Part shown: positions 1 through 8,103 of the stretch, piece after piece
Layout of the letters: every line of letters begins with the position of its first letter
Numbering within the stretch: position 1 is the stretch's first letter
Source: VAZQ01 sp963785745
Lineage (GTDB): Bacteria; Pseudomonadota; Alphaproteobacteria; Rhizobiales; Xanthobacteraceae
DNA length: 64,000 nt
NCBI GenBank assembly: GCA_963785745.1
Contig: CAWAWR010000029.1
Coordinates: 124,001-188,000 of the forward strand
Reading direction: 5' to 3'
Translations under genes and position numbers: made by a program
The notes under the pieces: model-generated
The model's input: the letters and a program-made list of their open reading frames with translations, nothing else
Told to the model about the DNA's origin: nothing
Database searches by the model: none

Positions 1-1305
1 GAACGATCTCCAGCGCCAGCATCCGCGACTTCCTGCTCGGCGGACTGACCGCCGACAACGCCGGCGTCGGCCGCGCGCAGGGCAATCTCGCGGAGGGATT
101 CGCGAGCGCGACCACGACGCGTCGAGGCCGACTATTCGGTGCCGTTCCTCGCGCACGCGACATTGGAACCGCAGAATTGCACCGCGCACGTCACCGGCGA
201 CACCGCCGAAATCTGGGCGCCGACCCAGAACGGCGAAGCCGCGATGGCGTCGGCGGCGCATGCGCTCGGCATCCGGCCGCAGAACGTGACGGTGCACAAG
301 ACCATGCTCGGCGGCGGCTTCGGCCGGCGCGGCGCCACGCAGGATTTCGTCCCGCCGGCGGTTCTCATCGCCAAGGAGGTCGGCCGTCCGGTCAAGGTCG
401 TGTGGTCGCGCGAGGAGGACATCGGGCACGACTACTACCGGCCGGTCGCGATGGCGCGGATGTCGGCCGGGCTCGACGCCAGCGGAATGCCGCAGGCCTG
501 GCACGTCCGCATGACCGGCAATTCGATCTGGGGCACGTTGATGCCGTCGACCGTGCGCGACGGCGTCGACAGGCAGTTCCAGGAAGGCTTCCTGGCCGAC
601 ATGCCCTACGACATCCCGAACTATCTCGCCGACTATGCGATCCGGAACACCCATGTCCCGGTCGGGTTCTGGCGCTGCGTGAACCACACGCAGAACTGCT
701 TCTTCAAGGAAAGTTTCATCGACGAGATGGCGCACGCAGCCGGCAGCGATCCGCTGGAATATCGGCGGCAGTTGATCGGCAGGCACAGGCATGCGGAGAA
801 ATTCCTCGGCGTGCTCAACGCCGCTGCCGAGCGCGCCGGCTGGACGACCCCGCTGCCGCCGCACACCTTCCGCGGCATCGCGCTGAACGAGGCCTACAAC
901 ACCTTCGTTGCCGCGGTCGCCGAAGTCACGGTTGCTGCCGACGGCGCGGTGCGCATGCACCGGATCGTCGTCGCGCTCGACCCCGGCACAGTCGTCAACC
1001 CGCTGACCGCCGAGATGCAGACCGAAAGCGCCGTCGTCTTCGGCCTGACGGCGGCGCTCTATGGCGAGATCACCATCAAGGACGGGCGGGTGGAGCAGTC
1101 GAATTTCAACGAATACCGCATGCTTCGCATGGCCGAGATGCCCAGGGTGGAGACCGTGCTGATGCCGTCAGGCGGATTCTGGGGCGGTTGCGGCGAACCC
1201 CCCGTTGCGGTCGTCGCGCCGGCGTTGTGCAATGCCATCTTCGCGGCGACCGGCAAGCGCATCCGGTCGCTGCCTTTGAAGAACCACGACCTGAGAAGGG
1301 CCTAG
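1..1305 (+). CDS. Xanthine dehydrogenase/IorB-type molybdopterin-binding subunit, 5' truncated and frameshifted
   Basis: This is the C-terminal part of a large subunit of a molybdenum hydroxylase (isoquinoline 1-oxidoreductase beta / aldehyde dehydrogenase type) that oxidises N-heterocycles or aldehydes. The reading frame from 139 shows the glycine-rich GGGFGRR cofactor-binding motif and, at 1195-1197, the glutamate of the GGCGEPPVAV motif that matches the catalytic Glu of the family. The gene begins outside the window. Bases 3-119 read in frame 3 as a family-like stretch (SIRDFLLGGLTADNAG), whereas the homology continues in frame 1 from 121 (VEADYSVPFLAHAT). One extra base near 120 therefore breaks the frame. 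The GTG at 139 is an internal codon, not a real start. A cytochrome c gene follows 42 bases downstream, a common partner of such enzymes. Confidence 0.8.
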
Positions 1306-1347
1306 GCTGCGTCAGACGGCCATGCCCTTCGCGTTCGGGAGGAAGCC

Positions 1348-1647
1348 ATGAGACGTATTGATTGTTTTGCAGCGCTCGCCGTCCTTTGCCTGTCGCCAAG
1401 TGCAGCGTCCGCCATCGACGTCGCGCCCGCGGGCGCCGCGGCTTGCTCGGGCTGCCACCCGGCCAGCCGCGCGGTGGAGACGCCGTTCACGAGGCTCGCC
1501 GGACGCAATCCCGCCGACATCCTGACCGCGATGCAGGAATTCCGGAGCGGGCAGCGGCCCGGAACGGTCATGGACCGCATCGCCAAGGGTTTCACCGACG
1601 ACGAGATCAAGGCCATCGCGGCCTGGTACGCAGCGCAGAAGGATTGA
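1348..1647 (+). CDS. fccA: Small class I c-type cytochrome, probable cytochrome subunit of flavocytochrome c sulfide dehydrogenase
   Basis: A 99-residue periplasmic monohaem cytochrome c. It has an N-terminal signal peptide ending around SAASA (residues 17-22), a haem-binding CSGCH motif (Cys33, Cys36, His37) and a likely axial Met75. A good ribosome site (GGGAGGAAG) precedes the ATG at 1348. It sits five bases upstream of the FCSD flavoprotein gene, so it most likely accepts electrons from sulfide oxidation. The upstream molybdenum hydroxylase could also use it, and the small size does not decide between the two. The family assignment is firm, the partner is inferred from gene order. Confidence 0.75.
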   Translation: MRRIDCFAALAVLCLSPSAASAIDVAPAGAAACSGCHPASRAVETPFTRLAGRNPADILTAMQEFRSGQRPGTVMDRIAKGFTDDEIKAIAAWYAAQKD

Positions 1648-1652
1648 CCGTC

Positions 1653-2945
1653 ATGACACAGCATCATGTGAGCCGCCTTCATGTGAGCCGACGCGATTTC
1701 CTCAGGCGCACCGCCGCGACGGCTGCGGCCGTCAGCCTCTCCGCACCCGCAATCGCGCAGAAAGCCAGCAACCGCGTCGTGGTCGTGGGCGGCGGCTTCG
1801 CCGGCGCGACCTGCGCCCGGGCGCTCAAGCACATCGATCCGCGCACCAGCGTGACGCTGGTCGAAGCGAGCCACACCTTCACCGCCTGCCCGTTCAGCAA
1901 CAACGTCATTGCCGGCCTGCGCGACCTCAAGGAGCAGCAGTTCGACTACAAGAAGCTCGAAGGCGCGGTCGAAGTGACGTTCGAGCCGGCGACCCGCGTC
2001 GATACGGATGCCCGCACCGTGATCATCGGCGACGCCGGCCGGCTGCCCTACGATCGCCTGGTGCTGGCGCCGGGCATCGATATCCGCTGGGACGGTCTTC
2101 CCGGCTACGTCGAGTCCGCCGCCGAGCGCATGCCGCATGCCTGGCGCGCCGGCGAGCAGACGCTGCTGCTGCGCAAGCAGCTCGAGTCGATGGAGGACGG
2201 CGGTCTGGTGGTGATCTCGGCGCCAGCCAATCCGTTCCGCTGTCCGCCGGGACCGTATGAGCGCGCGAGCCTGATCGCGCACTACCTGAAAACGCGGAAG
2301 CCGAAGTCCAAGCTGATCATCCTCGACGCCAAGGACGCGTTCTCGAAGCAGGGCTTGTTCCTGGGCGCCTGGAAGGAGCTCTACCCCGAGCTGATCGAAT
2401 GGGTGCCGTTGTCGAAAGGCGGCCGCGTCACCTCGGTCGATCCCGCGACCAACACGCTGACGACGGAATTCGGAAGCCACAAGGCGGCTGTCGCCAACGT
2501 GATCCCGCCGCAGAAGGCCGCGCGCATCGCGGAGCTTGCCGGCGTTACCGACAAGACCGGCTGGTGCCCGATCGATCCCGTGACGTTCGAATCGAAGCTG
2601 CAGCAAAACATCCACGTCATCGGCGACGCCTGCATCGCCGGCGGCATGCCGAAGTCGGCATTCTCGGCGAATTCCCAGGCCAAGGCTTGCGCCGCCGCGC
2701 TCGCCAAGCTCCTGGCCGGCGAGAAGCCGGACGAGCCGAAGCTGATCAACACCTGTTACAGTCTGGTGGCGCCCGACTACGGGATCTCGGTGGCCGGCGT
2801 CTACACACCGCTCAACGGACAGCTCACCGACGTGAAGGGCGCCGGCGGCGTCAGTCCGGCGAATGCGCCCCGCAGCGCGCGCGAGCTCGAAGCGAATTTT
2901 GCCAATGGCTGGTTCAAGACGATCACCGGGGAAGTGTTTGGCTGA
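1653..2945 (+). CDS. fccB: Flavocytochrome c sulfide dehydrogenase, flavin-binding subunit
   Basis: A 430-residue periplasmic FAD protein that oxidises sulfide to sulfur or polysulfide and passes electrons to a cytochrome c. A Tat signal is visible (SRRDFLRRTAA, residues 12-22, cleavage near APAIAQ). The dinucleotide fold VVVGGGFAGA lies at residues 43-52. Cys79 in FTACPFSNN matches the position of the covalent flavin cysteine of FccB, and Cys197 (RCPPGPYER) and Cys368 (NTCYS) match the redox-active cysteine pair. The start at 1653 is the ATG directly before the Tat region. It follows the cytochrome gene by five bases and precedes soxX, so it belongs to the sulfur-oxidation block. Confidence 0.92.
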   Translation: MTQHHVSRLHVSRRDFLRRTAATAAAVSLSAPAIAQKASNRVVVVGGGFAGATCARALKHIDPRTSVTLVEASHTFTACPFSNNVIAGLRDLKEQQFDYKKLEGAVEVTFEPATRVDTDARTVIIGDAGRLPYDRLVLAPGIDIRWDGLPGYVESAAERMPHAWRAGEQTLLLRKQLESMEDGGLVVISAPANPFRCPPGPYERASLIAHYLKTRKPKSKLIILDAKDAFSKQGLFLGAWKELYPELIEWVPLSKGGRVTSVDPATNTLTTEFGSHKAAVANVIPPQKAARIAELAGVTDKTGWCPIDPVTFESKLQQNIHVIGDACIAGGMPKSAFSANSQAKACAAALAKLLAGEKPDEPKLINTCYSLVAPDYGISVAGVYTPLNGQLTDVKGAGGVSPANAPRSARELEANFANGWFKTITGEVFG

Positions 2946-2949
2946 TTGG

Positions 2950-3537
2950 ATGGACTTGGATCGCGTCGGCCGCACTGTCGCGTGGGCTGCCTCTATCCTC
3001 CGCTCATTCCCGCGTAAGCGAGAATCCAAAATCTTCCTTTGTGGCCCCTGGGTCCCCGCTTTCGCGGGGACGAGCGGCGGAGAGAGTCGTGCCGGACTGG
3101 CGCTGGCATGCATCGCCGCGTTGGTGTTCGGCACCGCAAGCGCCCGCGCCGAGCTCAAATCCTATGCGGTGGTCGGCGACGCGATTCCCGAATCCTTGAC
3201 CGGCACCCCCGGCGATCCGGCGAAAGGCCGGGCGATCGTCGCCAACCGGCAGGTCGGGCTTTGCCTGCTCTGTCACACCGGGCCGTTTCCGGAGGAGCGA
3301 TTCCAGGGCACGCTGGCGCCCGATCTCAGTGGCGCGGGAACTCGCTGGTCGCCGGGCCAGTTGCGGCTGAGGATCGTCGATTCCACCCGCATCAACCCAT
3401 TGTCCATCATGCCGCCATACTATCGCACCGATGGCCTTGTTAGGGTCGCGCCTGCGTTCGCCGGTAAACCGGTGTTGAACGCCGAGCAGATCGAAGACGT
3501 GGTAGCGTACCTGTCGACACTGAGAGATCAGAAGTGA
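2950..3537 (+). CDS. soxX: Sulfur oxidation c-type cytochrome SoxX, with repeat-derived N-terminal extension
   Basis: Monohaem subunit of the SoxXA complex, which attaches thiosulfate to SoxY in the periplasm. From the ATG at 2950 the protein is 195 residues. The haem motif CLLCH is at residues 105-109 and the probable axial Met154 lies in SIMPPYY. The expected signal peptide, AGLALACIAALVFGTASARA, lies at residues 48-67 rather than at the N-terminus. Residues 19-42 before it are encoded by an intergenic palindromic repeat (PRKRESK and VPAFAGTSG). No ATG occurs between the repeat and the signal peptide, so either the extension is translated or a rare start codon is used. It overlaps soxY by one base. 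Confidence 0.88.
   Translation: MDLDRVGRTVAWAASILRSFPRKRESKIFLCGPWVPAFAGTSGGESRAGLALACIAALVFGTASARAELKSYAVVGDAIPESLTGTPGDPAKGRAIVANRQVGLCLLCHTGPFPEERFQGTLAPDLSGAGTRWSPGQLRLRIVDSTRINPLSIMPPYYRTDGLVRVAPAFAGKPVLNAEQIEDVVAYLSTLRDQK
2998..3078. repeat. Palindromic intergenic-type repeat inside the 5' end of soxX
   Basis: Two GC-rich hairpin arms are visible: CATTCCCGCGTAAGCGAGAA near 3005-3024, and CCCCGCTTTCGCGGGG near 3054-3069. They are separated by an AT-richer spacer. When translated this gives the PRKRES and VPAFAGT peptides seen in many alphaproteobacterial misannotated ORFs. Here it lies in frame with a functional gene. Boundaries are approximate. Confidence 0.7.
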
Positions 3538-4010
3538 TGACCGACACCCGCCTCCCGATTGCGACGCGCCGCCGGTTCCTGATCGGCGCGGGCGGGATGG
3601 CGCTGGTCACCGTGCTGCCGCCCGGCCCCGCCGTCGCGACGCCCGCCTCGATGGCGACGGCGATCACGGCGGTGACCGGCGACGCGACCGTCAAAAAGGG
3701 CCGGATCAAGATCGATCTGCCGCCGCTGGTCGAGAATGGCAATGCGGTTCCGCTCGGGATCCAGGTCGAAAGCCCGATGACTGACGCGGATCACGTCAAG
3801 GCGATCCACGTCTTCACCGAAAAGAACCCGCAGCCCAACGTGGTCAGCTTCCAGCTCGGGCCGCGCGCCGGCACCGCCAACATCTCCACACGCATGCGGC
3901 TTGCCGACACGCAGCTCGTCGTCGTGGTCGCGGAAATGAGCGACGGGACCTTCTGGCGCGACGAGATCGAGGTCGTCGTCACCATGGCCGCCTGTCTCGA
4001 GGAAAGCTGA
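3537..4010 (+). CDS. soxY: Thiosulfate oxidation carrier protein SoxY
   Basis: Periplasmic carrier that binds sulfur intermediates on a C-terminal cysteine during Sox thiosulfate oxidation. It has a Tat signal (TRRRFLIGAGG near residues 10-20) and a typical SoxY beta-sandwich sequence of about 157 residues. The C-terminal swinging arm ends VTMAACLEES, with the substrate cysteine five residues from the end, instead of the textbook GGCGG ending. The ATG at 3537 overlaps the soxX stop codon as TGATG; a GTG at 3534 is an alternative. Its stop overlaps the soxZ start (ATGA), which implies coupled translation and fits the known SoxYZ heterodimer. Confidence 0.9.
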   Translation: MTDTRLPIATRRRFLIGAGGMALVTVLPPGPAVATPASMATAITAVTGDATVKKGRIKIDLPPLVENGNAVPLGIQVESPMTDADHVKAIHVFTEKNPQPNVVSFQLGPRAGTANISTRMRLADTQLVVVVAEMSDGTFWRDEIEVVVTMAACLEES

Positions 4011-4333
4011 TGGCCGCTCGCGCACTCATCAACGTGCCGCCCAAGGCGAAGCGCGGCGAGATCATCGGCATCAAGTCGCTGATCTCGCACGAGATGGAAA
4101 CCGGGTTCCGCCCCAACGCCACCGGGCAGTTGATCCCGCGCAACATCATCAAGGAATTCGTCTGCACCTATAATGGCGTCGAGGTGTTCCGCGCCGAGTT
4201 CTTTCCCGCCGTATCCGCCAACCCGTTCGTGTCCTTCACCACGGTGGCGACAGAGAGCGGCACCATCACGATGACCTGGCGCGGCGACAACGGGTTTCAC
4301 GCCACCGAGTCAGTCGCCATCGCTGTCGAATGA
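4010..4333 (+). CDS. soxZ: Thiosulfate oxidation carrier complex protein SoxZ
   Basis: A 107-residue immunoglobulin-like partner of SoxY in the SoxYZ carrier complex. The sequence shows the family hallmarks PPKAKRGEIIGIKSLISHEMETGFR at the N-terminus and NPFVSFTTVATESGTITMTW near the C-terminus (both shown here only as landmarks). No signal peptide is present, as expected, because SoxZ is exported together with SoxY through the Tat pathway. Start and stop codons overlap soxY and soxA by four bases each, so the three genes are tightly coupled. Confidence 0.92.
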   Translation: MAARALINVPPKAKRGEIIGIKSLISHEMETGFRPNATGQLIPRNIIKEFVCTYNGVEVFRAEFFPAVSANPFVSFTTVATESGTITMTWRGDNGFHATESVAIAVE

Positions 4334-5127
4334 CGCGAATGGCGATCGCGCGCATCGCCGCTGCGCTGTCAATTCCGCTTGCGATTTTTGGCGGCATTTC
4401 TTGCGCGGTCGCCGAAATTCCCCTCCCCGAACGCAAGTCCGGCTACGACTTCATGGCGCGCGAGACGCGCGCGATGCAGGACGACGACACCGCCAATGCC
4501 GGAATGCTGTGGGTGCTCGACGGCGAGGCGCTGTGGAATCGCGAGCCGGGCGCCGCGGCCAAATCCTGCGCCGGCTGCCATGGCGATGCGCGCACCAGCA
4601 TGAAAGGCGTCGCCGCGCGCTATCCGGCGTTCAGCCCGGCGCTCGGGCGGCCGGTCAATCTCGAACAGCGCATCAACCTGTGCCGCTCAGAGCGCCAGCA
4701 GCAGAAGCCGTTCGCTTACGAGAGCAAGGAACTCCTGGCGCTCGCCGCATTCATCGGCCGGCAATCGCGCGGCGAGCCGATCGCGGTGGCGGACGACGAG
4801 CACACGCGAAAGTTCGTCGAGAGCGGCCGCGCCGCATTCACCCGCCGGCAGGGCCAGCTCAATCTTTCCTGCGCGCAGTGCCACGACGACAACTGGAGCG
4901 GACGGCTGGCGGGCAGTCCCCTCACCCAGGGGCAACCGACCGGCTATCCGATCTACCGGCTGGAATGGCAGAACCTCGGATCGTTGCACCGGCGGCTGCG
5001 CAACTGCCTCACCGGTATGCGCGCGGTCACGCCGGCGCTGGGCGCAGAGGACCTCGTGGAGCTCGAACTCTATTTGATGTGGCGCGCGCGCGGCATGCCG
5101 ATGGAGACGCCGGGGGTGAGGCCGTAG
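4330..5127 (+). CDS. soxA: Sulfur oxidation c-type cytochrome SoxA (dihaem)
   Basis: A 265-residue dihaem subunit of SoxXA, which conjugates thiosulfate to the SoxY cysteine. It has a signal peptide at residues 1-28 and two haem motifs, CAGCH (80-84) and CAQCH (181-185). Cys118 (NLCRSER) matches the thiolate ligand of the first haem. Cys226 (RNCLTGMRA) matches the active-site cysteine ligand that carries a persulfide in characterised SoxA. All catalytic features are therefore retained. It is the last sox gene in the window; soxB and soxCD do not follow, and the next 170 bases are an intergenic repeat. Confidence 0.92.
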   Translation: MTRMAIARIAAALSIPLAIFGGISCAVAEIPLPERKSGYDFMARETRAMQDDDTANAGMLWVLDGEALWNREPGAAAKSCAGCHGDARTSMKGVAARYPAFSPALGRPVNLEQRINLCRSERQQQKPFAYESKELLALAAFIGRQSRGEPIAVADDEHTRKFVESGRAAFTRRQGQLNLSCAQCHDDNWSGRLAGSPLTQGQPTGYPIYRLEWQNLGSLHRRLRNCLTGMRAVTPALGAEDLVELELYLMWRARGMPMETPGVRP

Positions 5128-5164
5128 GGTTTTCTCTCTCGGTTCGACACCCTTCAACCCGTCT

Positions 5165-5272
5165 GCCCGAGCATAGCGAGGGCCTCGAAGGACGACGGCC
5201 CGGCTGTTGCAACATCGGGGGCCGTGCATCCTTCGAGGCTCGCTTCGCTCGCACCTCAGGATGGCGGTGACA
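5165..5272. repeat. Dispersed intergenic palindromic repeat, family A copy 1
   Basis: A GC-rich palindromic unit after soxA. It shares the core CGAAGGACGACGGCC and the adjoining GGCTGTTGCAACATCG with the copy at 9893-10005, with one base difference. It carries inverted CCTTCGAGG/CCTCGAAGG arms and the end GCACCTCAGGATG. It fills most of the space between soxA and the convergent gene and could act as a bidirectional terminator. Confidence 0.75.
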
Positions 5273-5295
5273 GATTTACTCCTGCTGCCCCACCT

Positions 5296-6213
5296 TTAAT
5301 CCTGCTGTCCCACTGCCGGCACGCCGGAGCCGCGGCGATATTCCGGCAACGGCGGCAGGCCCCAGATCGTCGACTCGGTCCGCTTCCAGGTCTTCGGATA
5401 TTGCGGCGTGTCGCGGTGCCAGGGCCGCGGATCGAAATAGCCGAGCACCTCGTCCTTCATCTGGTCGAGCTCGATATACATCTCGACCGTGTGCTCGTCC
5501 GGATTGCGGTGATAGGTGGCGACGTTGTGGCCGGGGCCGTGGCGCACTGGCCCCCACAGGATGCGGATGTTCTTGGTCGCGAACATCTCGCAGGCGTTCT
5601 GCATGTGCGACATGTCCTTCAGCTCGAACGCGATGTGATGCAGCTCGGCCTTGTCGCCCTTGATGAAGTTCACGGTGTGATGGTCGGTGTTGCAGCGCAT
5701 GAACACGAACCAGTCGTCGATCCAGTCCGAGACCTTGAAGCCCAGCACCTTGCCGTAGAAATCGGCGACCGCCTTCACGTCGGGACAGTGGAAGGCGATG
5801 TGACCGAGCTTGAGCGGGCCGATACCGCTCACCTGGTGGTGGTCGCCGAGGTACTTCCACTCCGTGAACAGGTCGATTGAGGTGTCCTTGTTGTCCTTGA
5901 AGGTGAGCACCTTGCCCATGCCGGGGATGGAGTCGTTGCGCAGCTCGCTCTTGACGCCGTCCTTGCCGAGCTCCTTCGCGAGCGCGTCGAAATCGCTATC
6001 GGGCGCCACCTCGAACGACAGCCGGGCGCAGTGGTTGCGGTCGGATTGTTCAAGCTGGATCGACAGCAGGCCGGTCTTGGAGGCCAGGAAGGCGCGCTTC
6101 TTCTCGCGCTCCGCCAGCACCAGCCCGGCCACCTCGGTCCAGTAGGCGATCTGCTTCTCGATGTCGGTGGTCTCGAACGTCGCGTGACCGACGCGCCGGG
6201 GCTTGATCATCAT
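5296..6213 (-). CDS. VOC-family extradiol (catechol 2,3-dioxygenase-like) ring-cleavage dioxygenase
   Basis: A 305-residue two-domain vicinal-oxygen-chelate protein, the usual fold of type I extradiol dioxygenases that open catechol-type rings next to a hydroxyl. The C-terminal domain carries the expected metal triad: His138 (LGHIAF), His192 or His193 (LHHIAFE) and Glu244 (HTVEMY). An active Fe(II) or Mn(II) enzyme is therefore likely. Two ATG codons (6213 and 6210) stand directly after a GGGAGAGG ribosome site; the second has the better spacing. The substrate is not predictable. It is divergent from an FAA-family hydrolase, which would act on the ring-cleavage product. Confidence 0.85.
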   Translation of the reverse strand: MMIKPRRVGHATFETTDIEKQIAYWTEVAGLVLAEREKKRAFLASKTGLLSIQLEQSDRNHCARLSFEVAPDSDFDALAKELGKDGVKSELRNDSIPGMGKVLTFKDNKDTSIDLFTEWKYLGDHHQVSGIGPLKLGHIAFHCPDVKAVADFYGKVLGFKVSDWIDDWFVFMRCNTDHHTVNFIKGDKAELHHIAFELKDMSHMQNACEMFATKNIRILWGPVRHGPGHNVATYHRNPDEHTVEMYIELDQMKDEVLGYFDPRPWHRDTPQYPKTWKRTESTIWGLPPLPEYRRGSGVPAVGQQD

Positions 6214-6373
6214 CCTCTCCCACTTCAGAACTGTGCCTGCCGAGCACCCGCTCGGCACTCTTGGCTTCACGCCAACTATAGCCCACTCTTGCCAACCGCG
6301 CATGATCGCGGTTTTGTCGTGTCGCGGTTTGTCTTGCCGCAATTTTAGAACTTAGAACGGGGGAGTAGTGCCC

Positions 6374-7303
6374 ATGGCCGCCGGATACAAGCTTGCAACC
6401 TACCAGACCAAGGACGGCCCGCGCGCTGGCCTCGTCGTGGACGACAAGGTCGTCGACGCCGCCAAGGCGACCGGCAAGGCCGGCTACGCCTCCATGCTCG
6501 GCATCCTCAACGACTGGACGAAGGCGCAGGGCGCCCTCAAGGCGGCGGCGGCCAAGGCCGCCAAGAGCAAGGCCAAGAGCCTGCCGCTCGGCAAGGCCAA
6601 GCTGCTGGCGCCCGTTCTCTACCCCTCGGCGATCTATTGTGCAGGCGCGAACTATCAGGACCACGCCAACGAAATGGCGGCGAAGGACAACCGGCCGCCG
6701 CCGCCCGATCCGCACACGCTCGGGCTGGAATCCTGGCATTTCATCAAGGCGTCCCGCTCGATCTCCCATCCGGGAGCGACCGTGAAGATCTCCGAGTATT
6801 CCAAGAAGATGGACTGGGAGGTCGAGCTTGCCGCGGTCATCGGCAAGACCGCCAAGAACGTGCCGATGAACAAGGCGCTGAGCTACGTCGCGGGCTACAC
6901 CATCGCCAACGACCTCTCCGCGCGCGACCGCGGCCGCCGTCCGCATATTCCCGACCATTCTCCGTTCAAAGCCGACTGGGTCGCGCACAAGAGCTTCGAC
7001 GGCTCCTGCCCGCTCGGACCCTGGATCGTGCCGGCGAGCGACATCAAGGACCCGCAGGCCCTCAGCATCAAGCTCTGGGTGAACGGCGTCCTGAAACAGG
7101 ACTCCAACACCGGGCAGATGATCTTCAACCTCGCCGAGCAGATCGCGCACCTCTCGGCGCGGCTGACGCTGCATCCCGGCGACCTGATCCTGACTGGCAC
7201 ACCAGCCGGCGTCGGCGCGGGCCGCGGGGAGTTCCTCAAGGCCGGCGACACCGTGAAGCTCTGGATCGAGAAGATCGGCGAGCTCTCAAGCAAGATGGCC
7301 TGA
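6374..7303 (+). CDS. Fumarylacetoacetate hydrolase (FAA) family protein
   Basis: A 309-residue FAA-fold enzyme, the class that hydrolyses C-C bonds of ring-cleavage products or decarboxylates and isomerises 2-hydroxymuconate-type acids. The metal site is visible as Glu149 and Glu151 in DWEVELA and Asp180 in IANDLSARD; the C-terminal GDLILTGTPAGVGAG loop is typical. The ATG at 6374 follows GGGGGAG with good spacing; the in-frame GTG at 6368 is less likely. Two tandem TTAGAAC heptamers (6345-6351 and 6352-6358) lie just upstream in the divergent region shared with the extradiol dioxygenase. Confidence 0.87.
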   Translation: MAAGYKLATYQTKDGPRAGLVVDDKVVDAAKATGKAGYASMLGILNDWTKAQGALKAAAAKAAKSKAKSLPLGKAKLLAPVLYPSAIYCAGANYQDHANEMAAKDNRPPPPDPHTLGLESWHFIKASRSISHPGATVKISEYSKKMDWEVELAAVIGKTAKNVPMNKALSYVAGYTIANDLSARDRGRRPHIPDHSPFKADWVAHKSFDGSCPLGPWIVPASDIKDPQALSIKLWVNGVLKQDSNTGQMIFNLAEQIAHLSARLTLHPGDLILTGTPAGVGAGRGEFLKAGDTVKLWIEKIGELSSKMA

Positions 7304-7317
7304 TCGGGAGGCGAACT

Positions 7318-7475
7318 CGGTGCCACCCTCCCCTGGAGAGGGAGGGTTGACGCCGAGTGAACGAAGTGAGCGAAGGCGGCGGGGTGGGGTGAATGGCGGT
7401 CGTTCACCCCACCCCGCTTGCGTTCGCGTTCGCTCCGCAAGCGACCCTCCCCCTCCAGGGGAGGGTGACGGAGCA
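7318..7475. repeat. Nested inverted intergenic repeat, family C
   Basis: The outer arms CCACCCTCCCCTGGAGAGGG (7322 onward) and CCCTCCAGGGGAGGGTGACG (7453 onward) are inverted copies. Within them, GCGGGGTGGGGTGAA and TTCACCCCACCCCGC form an inner perfect stem, so the whole 158-base unit can fold into one long hairpin. The outer arm sequence occurs again at 62285-62318. It follows the FAA-family gene and may work as a terminator. Confidence 0.8.
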
Positions 7476-7612
7476 AGCGGCCGCGCCGAGTTCATTCCAG
7501 GGGTGGTTCTCTGTAGCGAGATGTCCGCGTTTTAACGCCCCGGCCATGCAGTTGCGCAGTGCCGGGCGATCCGGCGCTGATTGCGTTCCTTCTTTAGAAC
7601 AGGCATATATTT

Positions 7613-7710
7613 GGCCTGCCGGTTGCTATCCGGCCTGCCGGTTGCAGAACGCCCGGCCAGATCAAAACAACGGCGGAACGCCACATATAGGTTACACGCC
7701 AGGGTGTAAC
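7613..7710. promoter_or_regulatory. Candidate control region of the Rieske-amidohydrolase operon: 19-base tandem repeat and inverted repeat
   Basis: GGCCTGCCGGTTGC occurs at 7613-7626 and again at 7632-7645 (period 19). Further downstream GTTACAC (7691-7697) and GTGTAAC (7704-7710) form a perfect inverted repeat with a six-base spacer, 27 bases before the ATG of the ferredoxin gene. Its size and position suit a dimeric repressor. The regulator is unknown; no regulator gene adjoins it. Confidence 0.5.
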
Positions 7711-7737
7711 GCCCCAAGTAGAGCAGGATTATCAAGT

Positions 7738-8103
7738 ATGCCCGAACAGTTCGTCGGTAAGCTTGCGGAGTTCAAGGACGGCGACCGCCGCATCATCTTC
7801 GTCGGTGACAATGAGATCGGGGTCTTCCGGCACGACGGAAAATTCTACGCCTACAGCAATTACTGCCTGCACCAGGGCGGCCCCGCCTGCGAAGGCCTGA
7901 CCATCGCTAAAGTCGAAGAGCGGCTGCGCCCGGACAAGACCTCCGAGGGCCTGTTCTTCTCCGACACCGAGATGCACTTCGTGTGCCCGTGGCACGGCTA
8001 CGAGTACGACATGAAGACCGGCGAGTGCGTGTCCGACCGCAAGCTCAGGCTGCGCAGCTACAAGATCGTGGAAAAAGGGGACGAGGTTTATGTCGTCGCC
8101 TAA
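7738..8103 (+). CDS. Rieske [2Fe-2S] ferredoxin
   Basis: A 121-residue soluble Rieske protein, probably an electron carrier or the small component of an oxygenase system. Cluster ligands are Cys43 and His45 (NYCLHQGG) and Cys83 and His86 (CPWHGYEYD). The spacing between the two motifs is enlarged by an insert at about residues 52-78, absent from compact oxygenase ferredoxins. No signal peptide or membrane segment is seen. It overlaps the next gene by 14 bases and is followed by an amidohydrolase, suggesting one operon. Confidence 0.88.
   Translation: MPEQFVGKLAEFKDGDRRIIFVGDNEIGVFRHDGKFYAYSNYCLHQGGPACEGLTIAKVEERLRPDKTSEGLFFSDTEMHFVCPWHGYEYDMKTGECVSDRKLRLRSYKIVEKGDEVYVVA

Noticed and set aside
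177..1361. Long second open frame over the molybdenum hydroxylase gene
   Set aside because: Arg/Ala/His-rich shadow of the real gene in a GC-rich genome; it has no family motifs.
7318..7475. Possible insertion sequence or CRISPR-like unit
   Set aside because: The unit is a single nested palindrome without transposase, target duplication or regularly spaced direct repeats; it fits a REP/BIME-like repeat.
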